A DNA stretch of 64,000 bases. It comes from Streptomyces xanthii (GTDB lineage: Bacteria > Actinomycetota > Actinomycetes > Streptomycetales > Streptomycetaceae). Every line of letters starts with the position of its first letter. The stretch's first letter is position 1. A program made the translations under genes and the position numbers. Where the stretch lies: contig NZ_CP061281.1 in the NCBI RefSeq assembly GCF_014621695.1, forward strand, positions 5,456,001 through 5,520,000, in the 5' to 3' direction. Shown piece by piece: positions 43,733 to 53,321 of the stretch. Under the pieces are notes generated by a model that saw nothing but the letters and a program-made list of their open reading frames with translations, was not told the origin of the DNA and ran no database searches.

Positions 43733-44079
43733 ATGTTCGTACAGTTGCTCGCGGCGACCGGGCTGCTCGCCGCCCTGACCATGGTTCCCGTCCCGGACAC
43801 GGCCGTGGTGACCGAGCGGGCCCTCGCGGCCGGACGGCGGGACGGGCTGCGCACCGTGGGCGGCGTCGCGACCGGGCTGCTCGTCCGGGGCGGCTCGTCC
43901 ACGCGGCGCTCACGGTCGTCTGGCTCGGCGGCTACGTCCTCGTGCTCTCGACGGCCCGGACGTTCTTCGAGCGGGCGGCGGTGCGCCGGGCCATGGACCG
44001 GGTCACCGGAGTCGTCCTCATCGGCTTCGGGATCGAGGTCGCCACCTCGCAGCCGTGGTCGGGCCCGTCGAAAAAATAG
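43733..44079 (+). pseudogene. Decayed LysE-family exporter
   Basis: The first 50 codons read MFVQLLAATGLLAALTMVPV... to GVATGLLVRG, a LysE-type N-terminus with its conserved PGPD-like region changed to PVPD. Then the frame shifts: another frame continues VHAALTVVWLGGYVLVLSTA and ends ALTGVVLIGFGIEVATS-like in DRVTGVVLIGFGIEVATSQ, a typical LysE C-terminus. Total length is about 115 codons against about 205-215 for the family, so roughly 95 residues are deleted and the join is out of frame. Confidence 0.8.
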
Positions 44080-44116
44080 GGTGTCGGGGCGCGGGGACCG
44101 CTCCTACGATGGCCCG

Positions 44117-44506
44117 ATGACGTCGATCAAGGAAATCCAGGTCACCTTCGACTGCGCCGACCCGGCGCGGGTCGCCCGCTTCTGGTGCGAGGTGATGGGG
44201 TACGTGCCGACGGTCGACGAGGACGGGGACGGCTCCTGGGCCGCGGCCTCCGACCCCACCGGCCAGGGCCCGCGCATGTACTTCCAGCGCGTCCCGGAGG
44301 GCAAGGTCGTCAAGAACCGCGTGCACCTCGACGTACGGGTCGGCAAGGGGCTCGTCGGCGAGGAGCGGCTCGCCGTGATCCTGGCCGAGGAGGCCCGTCT
44401 GGAGAAGCTCGGCGCGACGCGGGTGCTGCTGCAGCTGGCCGACGAGGAGAACGAGTCGTGCCTGACGATGCAGGACATCGAGGGCAACGAGTTCTGCCTG
44501 GACTGA
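44117..44506 (+). CDS. VOC-superfamily (glyoxalase/bleomycin-resistance) protein
   Basis: A 129-residue single-domain protein with two beta-alpha-beta-beta-beta modules: IKEIQVTFDCADPARVARFWCEVMGY and KNRVHLDVRVGKG, ending MQDIEGNEFCLD, where the Glu/His metal ligands of the fold would lie. The substrate is unknown. Probably leaderless: TACGAT (44105-44110) ends six bases before ATG 44117. Confidence 0.88.
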   Translation: MTSIKEIQVTFDCADPARVARFWCEVMGYVPTVDEDGDGSWAAASDPTGQGPRMYFQRVPEGKVVKNRVHLDVRVGKGLVGEERLAVILAEEARLEKLGATRVLLQLADEENESCLTMQDIEGNEFCLD

Positions 44507-44576
44507 CCCGGGTGCTCGGTGCCGGGACCGCGATAACCGGTTGCGGGGGGACCCCCGGGGCGGAACATCATCAGGG

Positions 44577-45089
44577 ATGCCTGAAGCCGCCTGGACCATT
44601 GCCGCCGAGCCCCATGACTCGCCCGACGCCGCCGCGCTCTGGCGCGCGTACTACACCGAGGTGAGCGACCGCTGGTACCAGCGGTACGAGGGCCGCGACA
44701 CGGACGCCGACGAGCTGGAGCGGGAGATCGCCGCCGACCCGGGCGATCATCTGACGCCGCCGGAGGGCCGGCTCCTCGTGGGCCGGTACCGGGGCGAGCC
44801 CGCCGGAATGGCCGGGGTGTGGCTCGCCGACGCCGGCACGGCCGAGCTCACCCGGGTCTACGTTCGGGCGGACCTGCGCGGCACCGGCGGCGCGGCCCGC
44901 CTCGTGGCCGCCGCCGAGGACGCGGCCCGCGAGCTGGGCGCCGAGCTGATCCGGCTCGACACCCGGACCGACCTCGTGGAGGCCCGCGCCCTGTACGCCC
45001 GGCTCGGGTACGAGGAGACCGAGGCGTTCAACGACGCCCTCTACGCCGAGCACTGGTTCAGCAAGGACCTCCGGAAGCCGGAGAGGTAG
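44577..45089 (+). CDS. GNAT-family N-acetyltransferase
   Basis: A 170-residue acetyltransferase. The acetyl-CoA site is VYVRADLRGTGGAARLVAAAEDAARELG, and the C-terminus ends ALYARLGYEETEAFND. The acceptor is unknown. ATG 44577 is chosen as the first start giving the usual N-terminal strand. Stops four bases before the convergent DHA2 transporter gene. Confidence 0.87.
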   Translation: MPEAAWTIAAEPHDSPDAAALWRAYYTEVSDRWYQRYEGRDTDADELEREIAADPGDHLTPPEGRLLVGRYRGEPAGMAGVWLADAGTAELTRVYVRADLRGTGGAARLVAAAEDAARELGAELIRLDTRTDLVEARALYARLGYEETEAFNDALYAEHWFSKDLRKPER

Positions 45090-45092
45090 GGC

Positions 45093-47360
<2,268 letters not shown>

Positions 47361-47382
47361 TCAGGGGATGGGGAACAGCACG

Positions 47383-48204
47383 GTGAGCGACCAGTTCGGC
47401 AACGACCACGAAGAGACGAACCACCCGGGCACCGACCCGGGGCAGGACCTGGGGGAGGCGGAGGGATTCGGCCCGCTGCGGGTGCGCCCGTACGTCACGC
47501 TGCCCGAGCCGGAGGAGCCCGCGCCGCCGCGCGCCTCGCTTCCGTACACGCCCGCGCCGCTGCCGCCGCAGCGCGCGGTGCCGGACGCCGAGCGCAACGA
47601 TCCGGAGCCGGAGGAACCGCAGCGCCGCAAGGCACCCGTGGCGCTGCTCGCCGCTGTGGCGGGCGTACTGAGCGTCGCGGCGCTCGTCACGGTCCTGGTC
47701 ACCTCGGGTGGCGACTCCTCGAAGGTCACGGCGGACGACACGCATCCGTCGGACCTGGTCGCCTCGTCCGCTCCCGGTACGACCTCGAGGGCGCCCTCCC
47801 CGGAGTCCTCCGCGCCGTCCGCCTCGGCCTCGGCCTCCGCCTCCGCATCGGCCTCGGTCAGCGCCTCGGCGTCGCCGTCACCGACCCCGAGCCGCACCAG
47901 CGCGAGCCCCACCCCGAGCGAGGGGCGGACCAGCACCGCGCCGAGCCCCTCCCGCTCCGAGCGGGAGGAGTGGGGCGCCGGCTCCGGCACCCTGAGCCGC
48001 GGCGACCGCGGCCCGGAGGTGACCGAACTCCAGCGCCGCCTCCGCGAGCTCAACCTCTACACGGGCGAGGCGAACGGCAACTACAACAGCCCGACGGAGT
48101 GGGCCGTGCGCCGCTACCAGGTCGCCCGCGGCATCCAGACCCGCACGCCGGGCGCGTACGACGCGCCGACGCGGGCCATGCTGGAGTCGGAGACGAGCGG
48201 CTAG
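47383..48204 (+). CDS. Single-pass membrane protein with peptidoglycan-binding domain
   Basis: A 273-residue protein: acidic, Pro-rich cytoplasmic N-terminus; one membrane helix (VALLAAVAGVLSVAALVTVLVT); a Ser/Ala/Pro/Thr linker with a run of SAS units; then a PG_binding_1 domain (LSRGDRGPEVTELQRRLRELNLYTGEANGNYNSPTEWAVRRYQ). It probably anchors or senses at the cell wall. GTG 47383 is preferred, with GGGGAA eight bases upstream; ATG 47368 has no spacing to its ribosome site. Confidence 0.82.
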   Translation: MSDQFGNDHEETNHPGTDPGQDLGEAEGFGPLRVRPYVTLPEPEEPAPPRASLPYTPAPLPPQRAVPDAERNDPEPEEPQRRKAPVALLAAVAGVLSVAALVTVLVTSGGDSSKVTADDTHPSDLVASSAPGTTSRAPSPESSAPSASASASASASASVSASASPSPTPSRTSASPTPSEGRTSTAPSPSRSEREEWGAGSGTLSRGDRGPEVTELQRRLRELNLYTGEANGNYNSPTEWAVRRYQVARGIQTRTPGAYDAPTRAMLESETSG

Positions 48205-48209
48205 GGACC

Positions 48210-48542
48210 TCAGGCCTGGTTCTTCGGGGCCGCCTGCTGCACGACCTCGAAGGACCACACCGTGGACCCGGACGCGGCGGGCTTGGGGCGCTCGCCTCCG
48301 GCCTGCGGGCCGCCCTGGTGGGCGGCCTTCATCGGGCCCTCCATCCAGGCCTGGAACGACTCCTCGTCGCGCCAGCGCGTGTAGACGAGGTAGTCGTCGG
48401 TGCCTTCCAGGGGACGGAGGAGCTCGAACCACTCGAAGCCGTCGGAGTTCTCCACGGCACCGGCCCGCGAAGCGAACCGCTTCTCGAGGACCTCGCGCTG
48501 CTCGGCGGGGACGGTCAGGACGTTGATCTTCACTACGCTCAT
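48210..48542 (-). CDS. Antibiotic-biosynthesis-monooxygenase (ABM) fold protein
   Basis: A 110-residue dimeric ferredoxin-like protein: VVKINVLTVPAEQREVLEKRFASRAG, DGFEWFELLRPLEGTDDYLVYTRWRDEESFQAWM. The family includes heme-degrading and quinone-forming monooxygenases. The heme-ligand Asn/His of IsdG-type enzymes is not obvious, so the activity is open. CAGGAT six bases before ATG 48542 fits a leaderless transcript. Convergent with the peptidoglycan-binding gene, five bases apart. Confidence 0.83.
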   Translation of the reverse strand: MSVVKINVLTVPAEQREVLEKRFASRAGAVENSDGFEWFELLRPLEGTDDYLVYTRWRDEESFQAWMEGPMKAAHQGGPQAGGERPKPAASGSTVWSFEVVQQAAPKNQA

Positions 48543-48572
48543 GGCCTCATCCTGCCGCACCCGCCGGGCACG

Positions 48573-48974
48573 TCAGCCGCGGGCCTGCCGCCAGCGCTCC
48601 ACGATCTCGTCCACGTCGTAGGGCTTCAGGCCGAGGGGCGGGCCGGGCGGCGGTTTGAACATCATGTCGCGGATCTTGTCGTTGAGTTCCTTCATCCGCG
48701 CGCGGACGATCCGTTCCGAGGGCGCCGACGTGATCGCCGCCAGCGTGTCCTCGGCTTCCTTGCGCAGTTCCAGGGAGGGTGGGAGCACGGAGAAGCCCTC
48801 GCGGGCGAGCTTCTGCTTCACCCACCAGTTCTCGTCGTAGAGGGTGTCGGGCGAGGTGTCGAGCGGCTTGCCGGCGCCGGGCAGCGAGGAGAAGTCGCCG
48901 CGACGCTCCGCGTCACGGATCTGCTTGTCGACGAATGACTCGAAGCTGACGCCGGGTGGTTTGCGTTCGGTCAT
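48573..48974 (-). CDS. DUF1992 (DnaJ-homologue C28-like) protein
   Basis: A 133-residue protein whose core is DUF1992: SFVDKQIRDAERRGDFSSLPGAGKPLDT and YDENWWVKQKLAREGFSVLPPSLELRKEAE. Eukaryotic relatives carry this domain after a J domain. There is no J domain here. Function unknown. Lies 30 bases upstream of the ABM gene on the same strand. Confidence 0.87.
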   Translation of the reverse strand: MTERKPPGVSFESFVDKQIRDAERRGDFSSLPGAGKPLDTSPDTLYDENWWVKQKLAREGFSVLPPSLELRKEAEDTLAAITSAPSERIVRARMKELNDKIRDMMFKPPPGPPLGLKPYDVDEIVERWRQARG

Positions 48975-49075
48975 GGGTTCAGTGTCCCAGAGGCGGCTCC
49001 GGCGTCCTATGATGCGCGGCGTCCCGGCCGAACAGCAGGCCGGGAGGAACAGCGCGGAACGCTTGGGGGAGTGCG

Positions 49076-49477
49076 GTGCTCGAACTGACCATGGCCACGG
49101 TGGGTGGCGAGGACGCGGGGGCCACGGCCGGCATGGTGATGGCCGAGGCGGACAGTGTGCCGGGCGCCGTGCTGCGCGTGGGGCGGGACGCCGCCCAGTG
49201 CCGGCTCGTGACGCCGGACGACTGGCTGTTCGTGTCGCGGGTGCACCTGGAGTTCCGGTGCGGGCCCGGCGGCGAGTGGAGCATGGGCTGGCTGCGCGGC
49301 TCGCAGGACGACCCGGCGTCGGAGGTGCGGGTGCGGTTCGGCAGCCCGCAGGGGCCCGGTCAGCCCGTCCCGTACGGCGGGGTCGTCGAGCTGCCGCGCG
49401 GCGCGTCCGGCGAGATCGTCGTCCTCGACCGGAGCGGGCCGCGCAGCGTCAACGTGGGCTTCTACCAGGAGAACTGA
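49076..49477 (+). CDS. FHA-domain-like protein
   Basis: A 133-residue protein with one forkhead-associated-type beta sandwich: VLRVGRDAAQCRLVTPDDWLFVSRVHLEFRC has the conserved Gly-Arg, and Ser-Arg-x-His residues that bind phosphothreonine. This suggests binding of a Ser/Thr-kinase-phosphorylated partner. GTG 49076 with GGGGGAG upstream. No kinase gene is adjacent. Confidence 0.78.
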   Translation: MLELTMATVGGEDAGATAGMVMAEADSVPGAVLRVGRDAAQCRLVTPDDWLFVSRVHLEFRCGPGGEWSMGWLRGSQDDPASEVRVRFGSPQGPGQPVPYGGVVELPRGASGEIVVLDRSGPRSVNVGFYQEN

Positions 49478-49484
49478 GCGGGCG

Positions 49485-50174
49485 TCAGTCCTTCACGCGG
49501 GCCAGCGCGAAGCCGTCGTAGCCCTTCACGCCGACCGTCTGGATCGCGGTCGCGTCCAGCTTCGGGTGCTCGGAGAGGAATTTGAGGGCGGCGCGGGTGC
49601 CGGTGATGTCCGGCTCCGTGTCGTCCGGGTCGACGACGCGGCCGCCGCGCACGACGTTGTCGACGACGATCAGGCTGCCGGGGCGGGTCAGCTTCACCGC
49701 CCACTCCAGGTAGTTCGGGTTGTTGGCCTTGTCCGCGTCGATGAAGACCAGGTCGAAGACCTGGCCCTCGCCGGCGAGGACCGGCAGCGAGTCGAGCGCC
49801 GCGCCGACCCGCACCTCGACCGTCTTGTCGAAGCCGGCGCGGGCCAGGTTGGTCCGCGCCACCTCCGCGTGCTTCGCGCTGTACTCCAGGGTGATCAGCG
49901 CACCGTCGGCGGGCAGCGCGCGGGCCAGCCAGATGGTGCTGTAGCCGCCGAGCGTGCCGATCTCCAGGATGCGCCGGGCGCCCTGGGTGAGGGCCAGCAG
50001 GTGCAGGAGCTTTCCGTTGGTGGCCGAGACGTTGATCCGGGGGAGGCCGGCGGCCTCGCTGTCGGCGAGGGCCGCGGCGAGCACCTCGTCGGCCGGGGCG
50101 AGGAGTTCGCTGAAGTAGGCGTCGACAGCGGTTGCGACATCGGGCTGGCGGGCTGCCGGGGAGTCTGTCGTCAT
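49485..50174 (-). CDS. SAM-dependent O-methyltransferase (class I, CCoAOMT-like)
   Basis: A 229-residue enzyme: SAM motif ILEIGTLGGYSTIWLARALP, metal-binding aspartates in FDLVFIDADKANNPNYLEWA and VVDNVVRGGRVVD, the pattern of cation-dependent catechol O-methyltransferases. TACGCT lies seven bases before ATG 50174. It precedes nothing on its strand but is followed closely upstream by the DUF2330 gene, possibly cotranscribed. Confidence 0.9.
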   Translation of the reverse strand: MTTDSPAARQPDVATAVDAYFSELLAPADEVLAAALADSEAAGLPRINVSATNGKLLHLLALTQGARRILEIGTLGGYSTIWLARALPADGALITLEYSAKHAEVARTNLARAGFDKTVEVRVGAALDSLPVLAGEGQVFDLVFIDADKANNPNYLEWAVKLTRPGSLIVVDNVVRGGRVVDPDDTEPDITGTRAALKFLSEHPKLDATAIQTVGVKGYDGFALARVKD

Positions 50175-50179
50175 GTCCG

Positions 50180-51301
50180 TCAGCGTAGGGGCGGCGGCGC
50201 CTGGACGGGGGCAGGCGGCACGACGGGTCGCCGGCGCCGGGCCCGGACCACGAGCAGGATCACCGTCGTCGCCACCGCCGCGAACGCGCCGAGCACGGTC
50301 AGCAGCCAGACCGGGATGTCCGGCCCCACGGTCAGCAGCTCGTCCTCGTACTTCACCTGCCGGTACGCGGTGTCGTGCGCGGAGCGGCGCAGTTCGTGGT
50401 CGCCGTCGATCGTGGACGGCGTCGGGAAGTCCTGGGTGTACGCGGTCAGGTACGGGGTGCCGGTCGCGAACTCGGCGAGCGGGCCGTAGGTGTTCGTGAC
50501 CTTCCCCGCGAACGTCATCCGGGGTGCGGCTCCGCCGATCGCCGAGCGGGGCTCCATCCGGTGGGCGGCCAGCACGTACAGGTTGAGGTGCTGCTCGGTG
50601 CGGGCCAGGCGGGACAGCCGCATGGGATAGACGGGGCGTTCGCTGGCGAAGGTCAGATGCAGCGGGTCGAGGCTGCCGGTCATCGGGAGATGGTCGGCGG
50701 TGGCCGGGGCGAGGCGGACCGCCACGTACTCCCAGCCCTGGTCGACGTAGGGGCGCAGGGCGCGGTCGAGGCGGGCGGGCAGCTCGAAGCCGTTGTCGTG
50801 CAGCCAGTCGGCCAGCGCCTCCGGGTCGGTGGCGGTGAGCCGGGCGACGTCGAAGGGGCCGAGGCGCTCGCGGCCCACGACACCGACGCCGGAACCGGCG
50901 GCGGACGGGGTGGCGGCGGCGCCGTCTCCGGCTCCGCCGTCGAAGGGCCAGTCGCCGGCGCGGGGCCAGAAGTAGTGCCGGGTGCGGACCTCGGGGGCGG
51001 TCGCCACGGACAGGTCGGTGAACAGGTCCACGTCGCCGAGCTTCACGGTCGCCCGGTGTGGGACGGGCATGATCCAGGCGGCGTCGTGGGCGCTGCCGTG
51101 CACCGCGAGCCGCATCACGATCTGCTCCGTGCGGCCGTCCCAGCGCAGCACCGATGTCTCGTCGTCCACGGAGATCTGGCCCTGGCTGCGCGGCACCATG
51201 GCTCCGCAGCCGCACGCGTTCGCGGGGACGCTCACCGCGAGGAGCTGGAACAGTAGTGCGGCCACGATGATCAGCGCGGCCCGGGCCCGGTTGGTCTGCA
51301 T
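50180..51301 (-). CDS. DUF2330 secreted, C-terminally anchored protein
   Basis: A 373-residue surface protein. Signal peptide (ALIIVAALLFQLLAVSVPANA) is followed by the conserved CGCGAM start of DUF2330 and DDETSVLRWDGRTEQIVMRLAV, AWIMPVPHRATVKLGD. One membrane helix near the C-terminus (VWLLTVLGAFAAVATTVILLVV) leaves a basic, Pro-rich tail inside. Function unknown. Its stop lies five bases from the methyltransferase start, so the two genes are coupled. Confidence 0.85.
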   Translation of the reverse strand: MQTNRARAALIIVAALLFQLLAVSVPANACGCGAMVPRSQGQISVDDETSVLRWDGRTEQIVMRLAVHGSAHDAAWIMPVPHRATVKLGDVDLFTDLSVATAPEVRTRHYFWPRAGDWPFDGGAGDGAAATPSAAGSGVGVVGRERLGPFDVARLTATDPEALADWLHDNGFELPARLDRALRPYVDQGWEYVAVRLAPATADHLPMTGSLDPLHLTFASERPVYPMRLSRLARTEQHLNLYVLAAHRMEPRSAIGGAAPRMTFAGKVTNTYGPLAEFATGTPYLTAYTQDFPTPSTIDGDHELRRSAHDTAYRQVKYEDELLTVGPDIPVWLLTVLGAFAAVATTVILLVVRARRRRPVVPPAPVQAPPPLR

Positions 51302-51360
51302 GTCCGTTCGGACGGAGTGATCGTCCGGCCGGGTTCCCGTCGTTACGGGGCTGTTGCTCG

Positions 51361-51413
51361 AAAAGCCGCGGACGCGTCTGCGTGGTTCATGAGCAGATGC
51401 GTCCGCGGCTTTT
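51361..51413. terminator. Bidirectional terminator between DUF2330 and MHS transporter genes
   Basis: AAAAGCCGCGGACGCGTCTG (51361-51380) pairs with a 21-base arm ending GGACGC...GGCTTTT (51393-51413); one G-T wobble in 21 pairs, 11-nt loop. A tracts at one end and T at the other make it effective in both directions. Confidence 0.85.
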
Positions 51414-51423
51414 CGCGGGTTGC

Positions 51424-51445
51424 TCGCGCAGTTCCCCGCGCCCCT
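51424..51445 (-). repeat. Copy of the 22-bp interspersed repeat core
   Basis: TCGCGCAGTTCCCCGCGCCC plus CT, identical to the right arm of the element at 19973-20122 read in reverse. It lies between the terminator and the end of the MHS transporter gene. Confidence 0.85.
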
Positions 51446-51470
51446 AGGGGGCGCACCGCCCCGGCAAAGA

Positions 51471-52877
51471 TCAGACCGCCGGCGCGGAACCAGGCAGCGG
51501 CTTGCCCGCGCTCTCGCGCATGCGCCAGGCCGCGATGCCGCCGATGACGGCCGCCGCCATCATGTAGTACGCCGGGATCATCAGGTTCCCCGTGGCCGCG
51601 ATGAGCGCGGCGGCCACCAGCGGGGTCGTGCCGCCGAACAGGGACACGGAGAGGTTGAAGCCGACGGACAGGGAGCCGTAGCGGACCTTCGTCGGGAAGA
51701 GGGCCGGGAGCGCCGACGGCATCGAGGACGTGAAGCCGACCAGGAGCAGGCCCAGCGCAGCGAGGCCCAGGGCGATGGACCAGGTCGAACCGGCGCGGAT
51801 CAGCAGGACGGCCGGGACGGACAGCAGGACGAAGCCGGCGCAGGCCGCGCCGATGACCTTGCGGTGGCCGAAGCGGTCGTTGGCGGCGCCCATCGGGATC
51901 TGCACGCACATCATCAGGACCATCACGCCGATGAGGATCAGCGTGCCGTGCGTCGCGTCGTAGCCCATCTCCTCGCTGAGGAAGGTCGGCATGTACGACA
52001 GCAGCATGTAGTCGGTGACGTTGAAGACGAGGACCAGCGCGATGCAGAGCATCATGGCGCTGCCCGCGCCCTTGCCGACGAACATCTCGCGCAGCTTCGG
52101 CTTGGGCTGCGCCTTCTGCTTGGCCTCGGCCTCCTCCGCGAGCTTCTGGAAGGCCGGGGTCTCCTCGAGCTTCATCCGCACGTACAGGCCGACCAGACCG
52201 ATCGGGCCGGCGATGAGGAACGGGATGCGCCAGCCCCAGCCGTACAGGTCGCCGGAGGACATGAGCGTCGTCAGAGCCGTGGCGAGGCCCGCACCGGCGA
52301 CGTAGCCGATGAGCGTGCCGAACTCGAGGAACGAGCCGAAGAAGCCGCGGCGCTTGTCGGGCGCGTACTCGGCGATGAACGTGCACGCGCCGCCGTACTC
52401 ACCGCCCGTCGAGAAGCCCTGCACCATGCGCGCCATGATCAGCAGCACGGGCGCCCACACACCGATGGTGTCGTAGGAGGGGATCAGGCCGATCGCGAAG
52501 GTGCCCGCCGCCATCATGATCATGGTGATGGCGAGGACCTTCTGGCGGCCGATGCGGTCGCCGAGCGGGCCGAAGAAGGCGCCGCCGATGGGGCGGACCA
52601 GGAAGGCCGCGGCGAAGGTGCCGAGCGTGGACAGGACCTGCGCGGTGCTGGACGCCGTCGGGAAGAAGACGTGCCCCAGGGTCGCGGTCAGGTAGCCGTA
52701 GACGCCGAAGTCGAACCACTCCATCGCGTTGCCGAGCGCTGCCGCCTTGACCGCCCGCTTGACGAGGGACGGGTCGGTGACGGTGACGTCTTGCTGCTCG
52801 GCGGTGGTGCGGCGGTCCGGGGCCGCGGGGGCTCCGGACCTGCTGGTACTGGGGGCGACGGAGAGAGTGGACGACAA
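51471..52877 (-). CDS. MHS-family proton/metabolite symporter (ProP-like)
   Basis: A 468-residue, 12-helix transporter of the metabolite:H+ symporter family: AALGNAMEWFDFGVYGYLTATLG, RPIGGAFFGPLGDRIGRQK, GFSTGGEYGGACTFIAEYAPDKRRGFFGS are family signatures. Relatives take up osmolytes, alpha-ketoglutarate or other organic acids. TTG 52877 is the likely start. A perfect hairpin lies in the leader (52917-52937). Confidence 0.9.
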   Translation of the reverse strand: MSSTLSVAPSTSRSGAPAAPDRRTTAEQQDVTVTDPSLVKRAVKAAALGNAMEWFDFGVYGYLTATLGHVFFPTASSTAQVLSTLGTFAAAFLVRPIGGAFFGPLGDRIGRQKVLAITMIMMAAGTFAIGLIPSYDTIGVWAPVLLIMARMVQGFSTGGEYGGACTFIAEYAPDKRRGFFGSFLEFGTLIGYVAGAGLATALTTLMSSGDLYGWGWRIPFLIAGPIGLVGLYVRMKLEETPAFQKLAEEAEAKQKAQPKPKLREMFVGKGAGSAMMLCIALVLVFNVTDYMLLSYMPTFLSEEMGYDATHGTLILIGVMVLMMCVQIPMGAANDRFGHRKVIGAACAGFVLLSVPAVLLIRAGSTWSIALGLAALGLLLVGFTSSMPSALPALFPTKVRYGSLSVGFNLSVSLFGGTTPLVAAALIAATGNLMIPAYYMMAAAVIGGIAAWRMRESAGKPLPGSAPAV

Positions 52878-53321
52878 GGTCTCGCTCGCCTGCCTTTCGT
52901 GGGGGACAAGGGCAAAGGCCGTTCACGCGGAACGGCCCTGAAGGGACGATAGGGGCGCACCGGGCGGTAACGGGTAGTGTTCGCTCCGCAGCGCTCCGTG
53001 GTGATGTCCGGCCTGGCCTGGGAAAACGCGGGAGCGGGCGCGCCTTCGCGATCAGGTCTCCTGTGAGGTTTGTCGCGGAACCGATCCATGTAGCACGCAA
53101 TCAACACGTGATCCGCACGCCATGGACCGGGGCCCGTCGTGTCGCCTTCCGGCCGTAACCAGGCCGAAGTCAGGTGAACCGGGGCGTGCCCGCGTCCTTC
53201 GGTACGGGACGGTGCGAACCTCTGAAGAGGACGGCAAAAGGTCCACGGAGGAGGATTCAAGGACGGAGCGGGCGCTCGCCGTGCGCGGGTGCCGTGACAG
53301 GCGGCTGGAGGCCGACGGCAC
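52878..53321. promoter_or_regulatory. Divergent region between MHS transporter and GT87-PAP2 genes
   Basis: 444 bp without a gene. GGCCGTTC-N5-GAACGGCC (52917-52937) is a perfect 8-bp-arm hairpin about 40 bases before the transporter start; on the minus strand it is followed by CTTTGCCCTTG and could act as an attenuator or operator. GGAGGAGG at 53249-53256 lies 70 bases before the other gene. No clear promoter was recognised. Confidence 0.5.
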
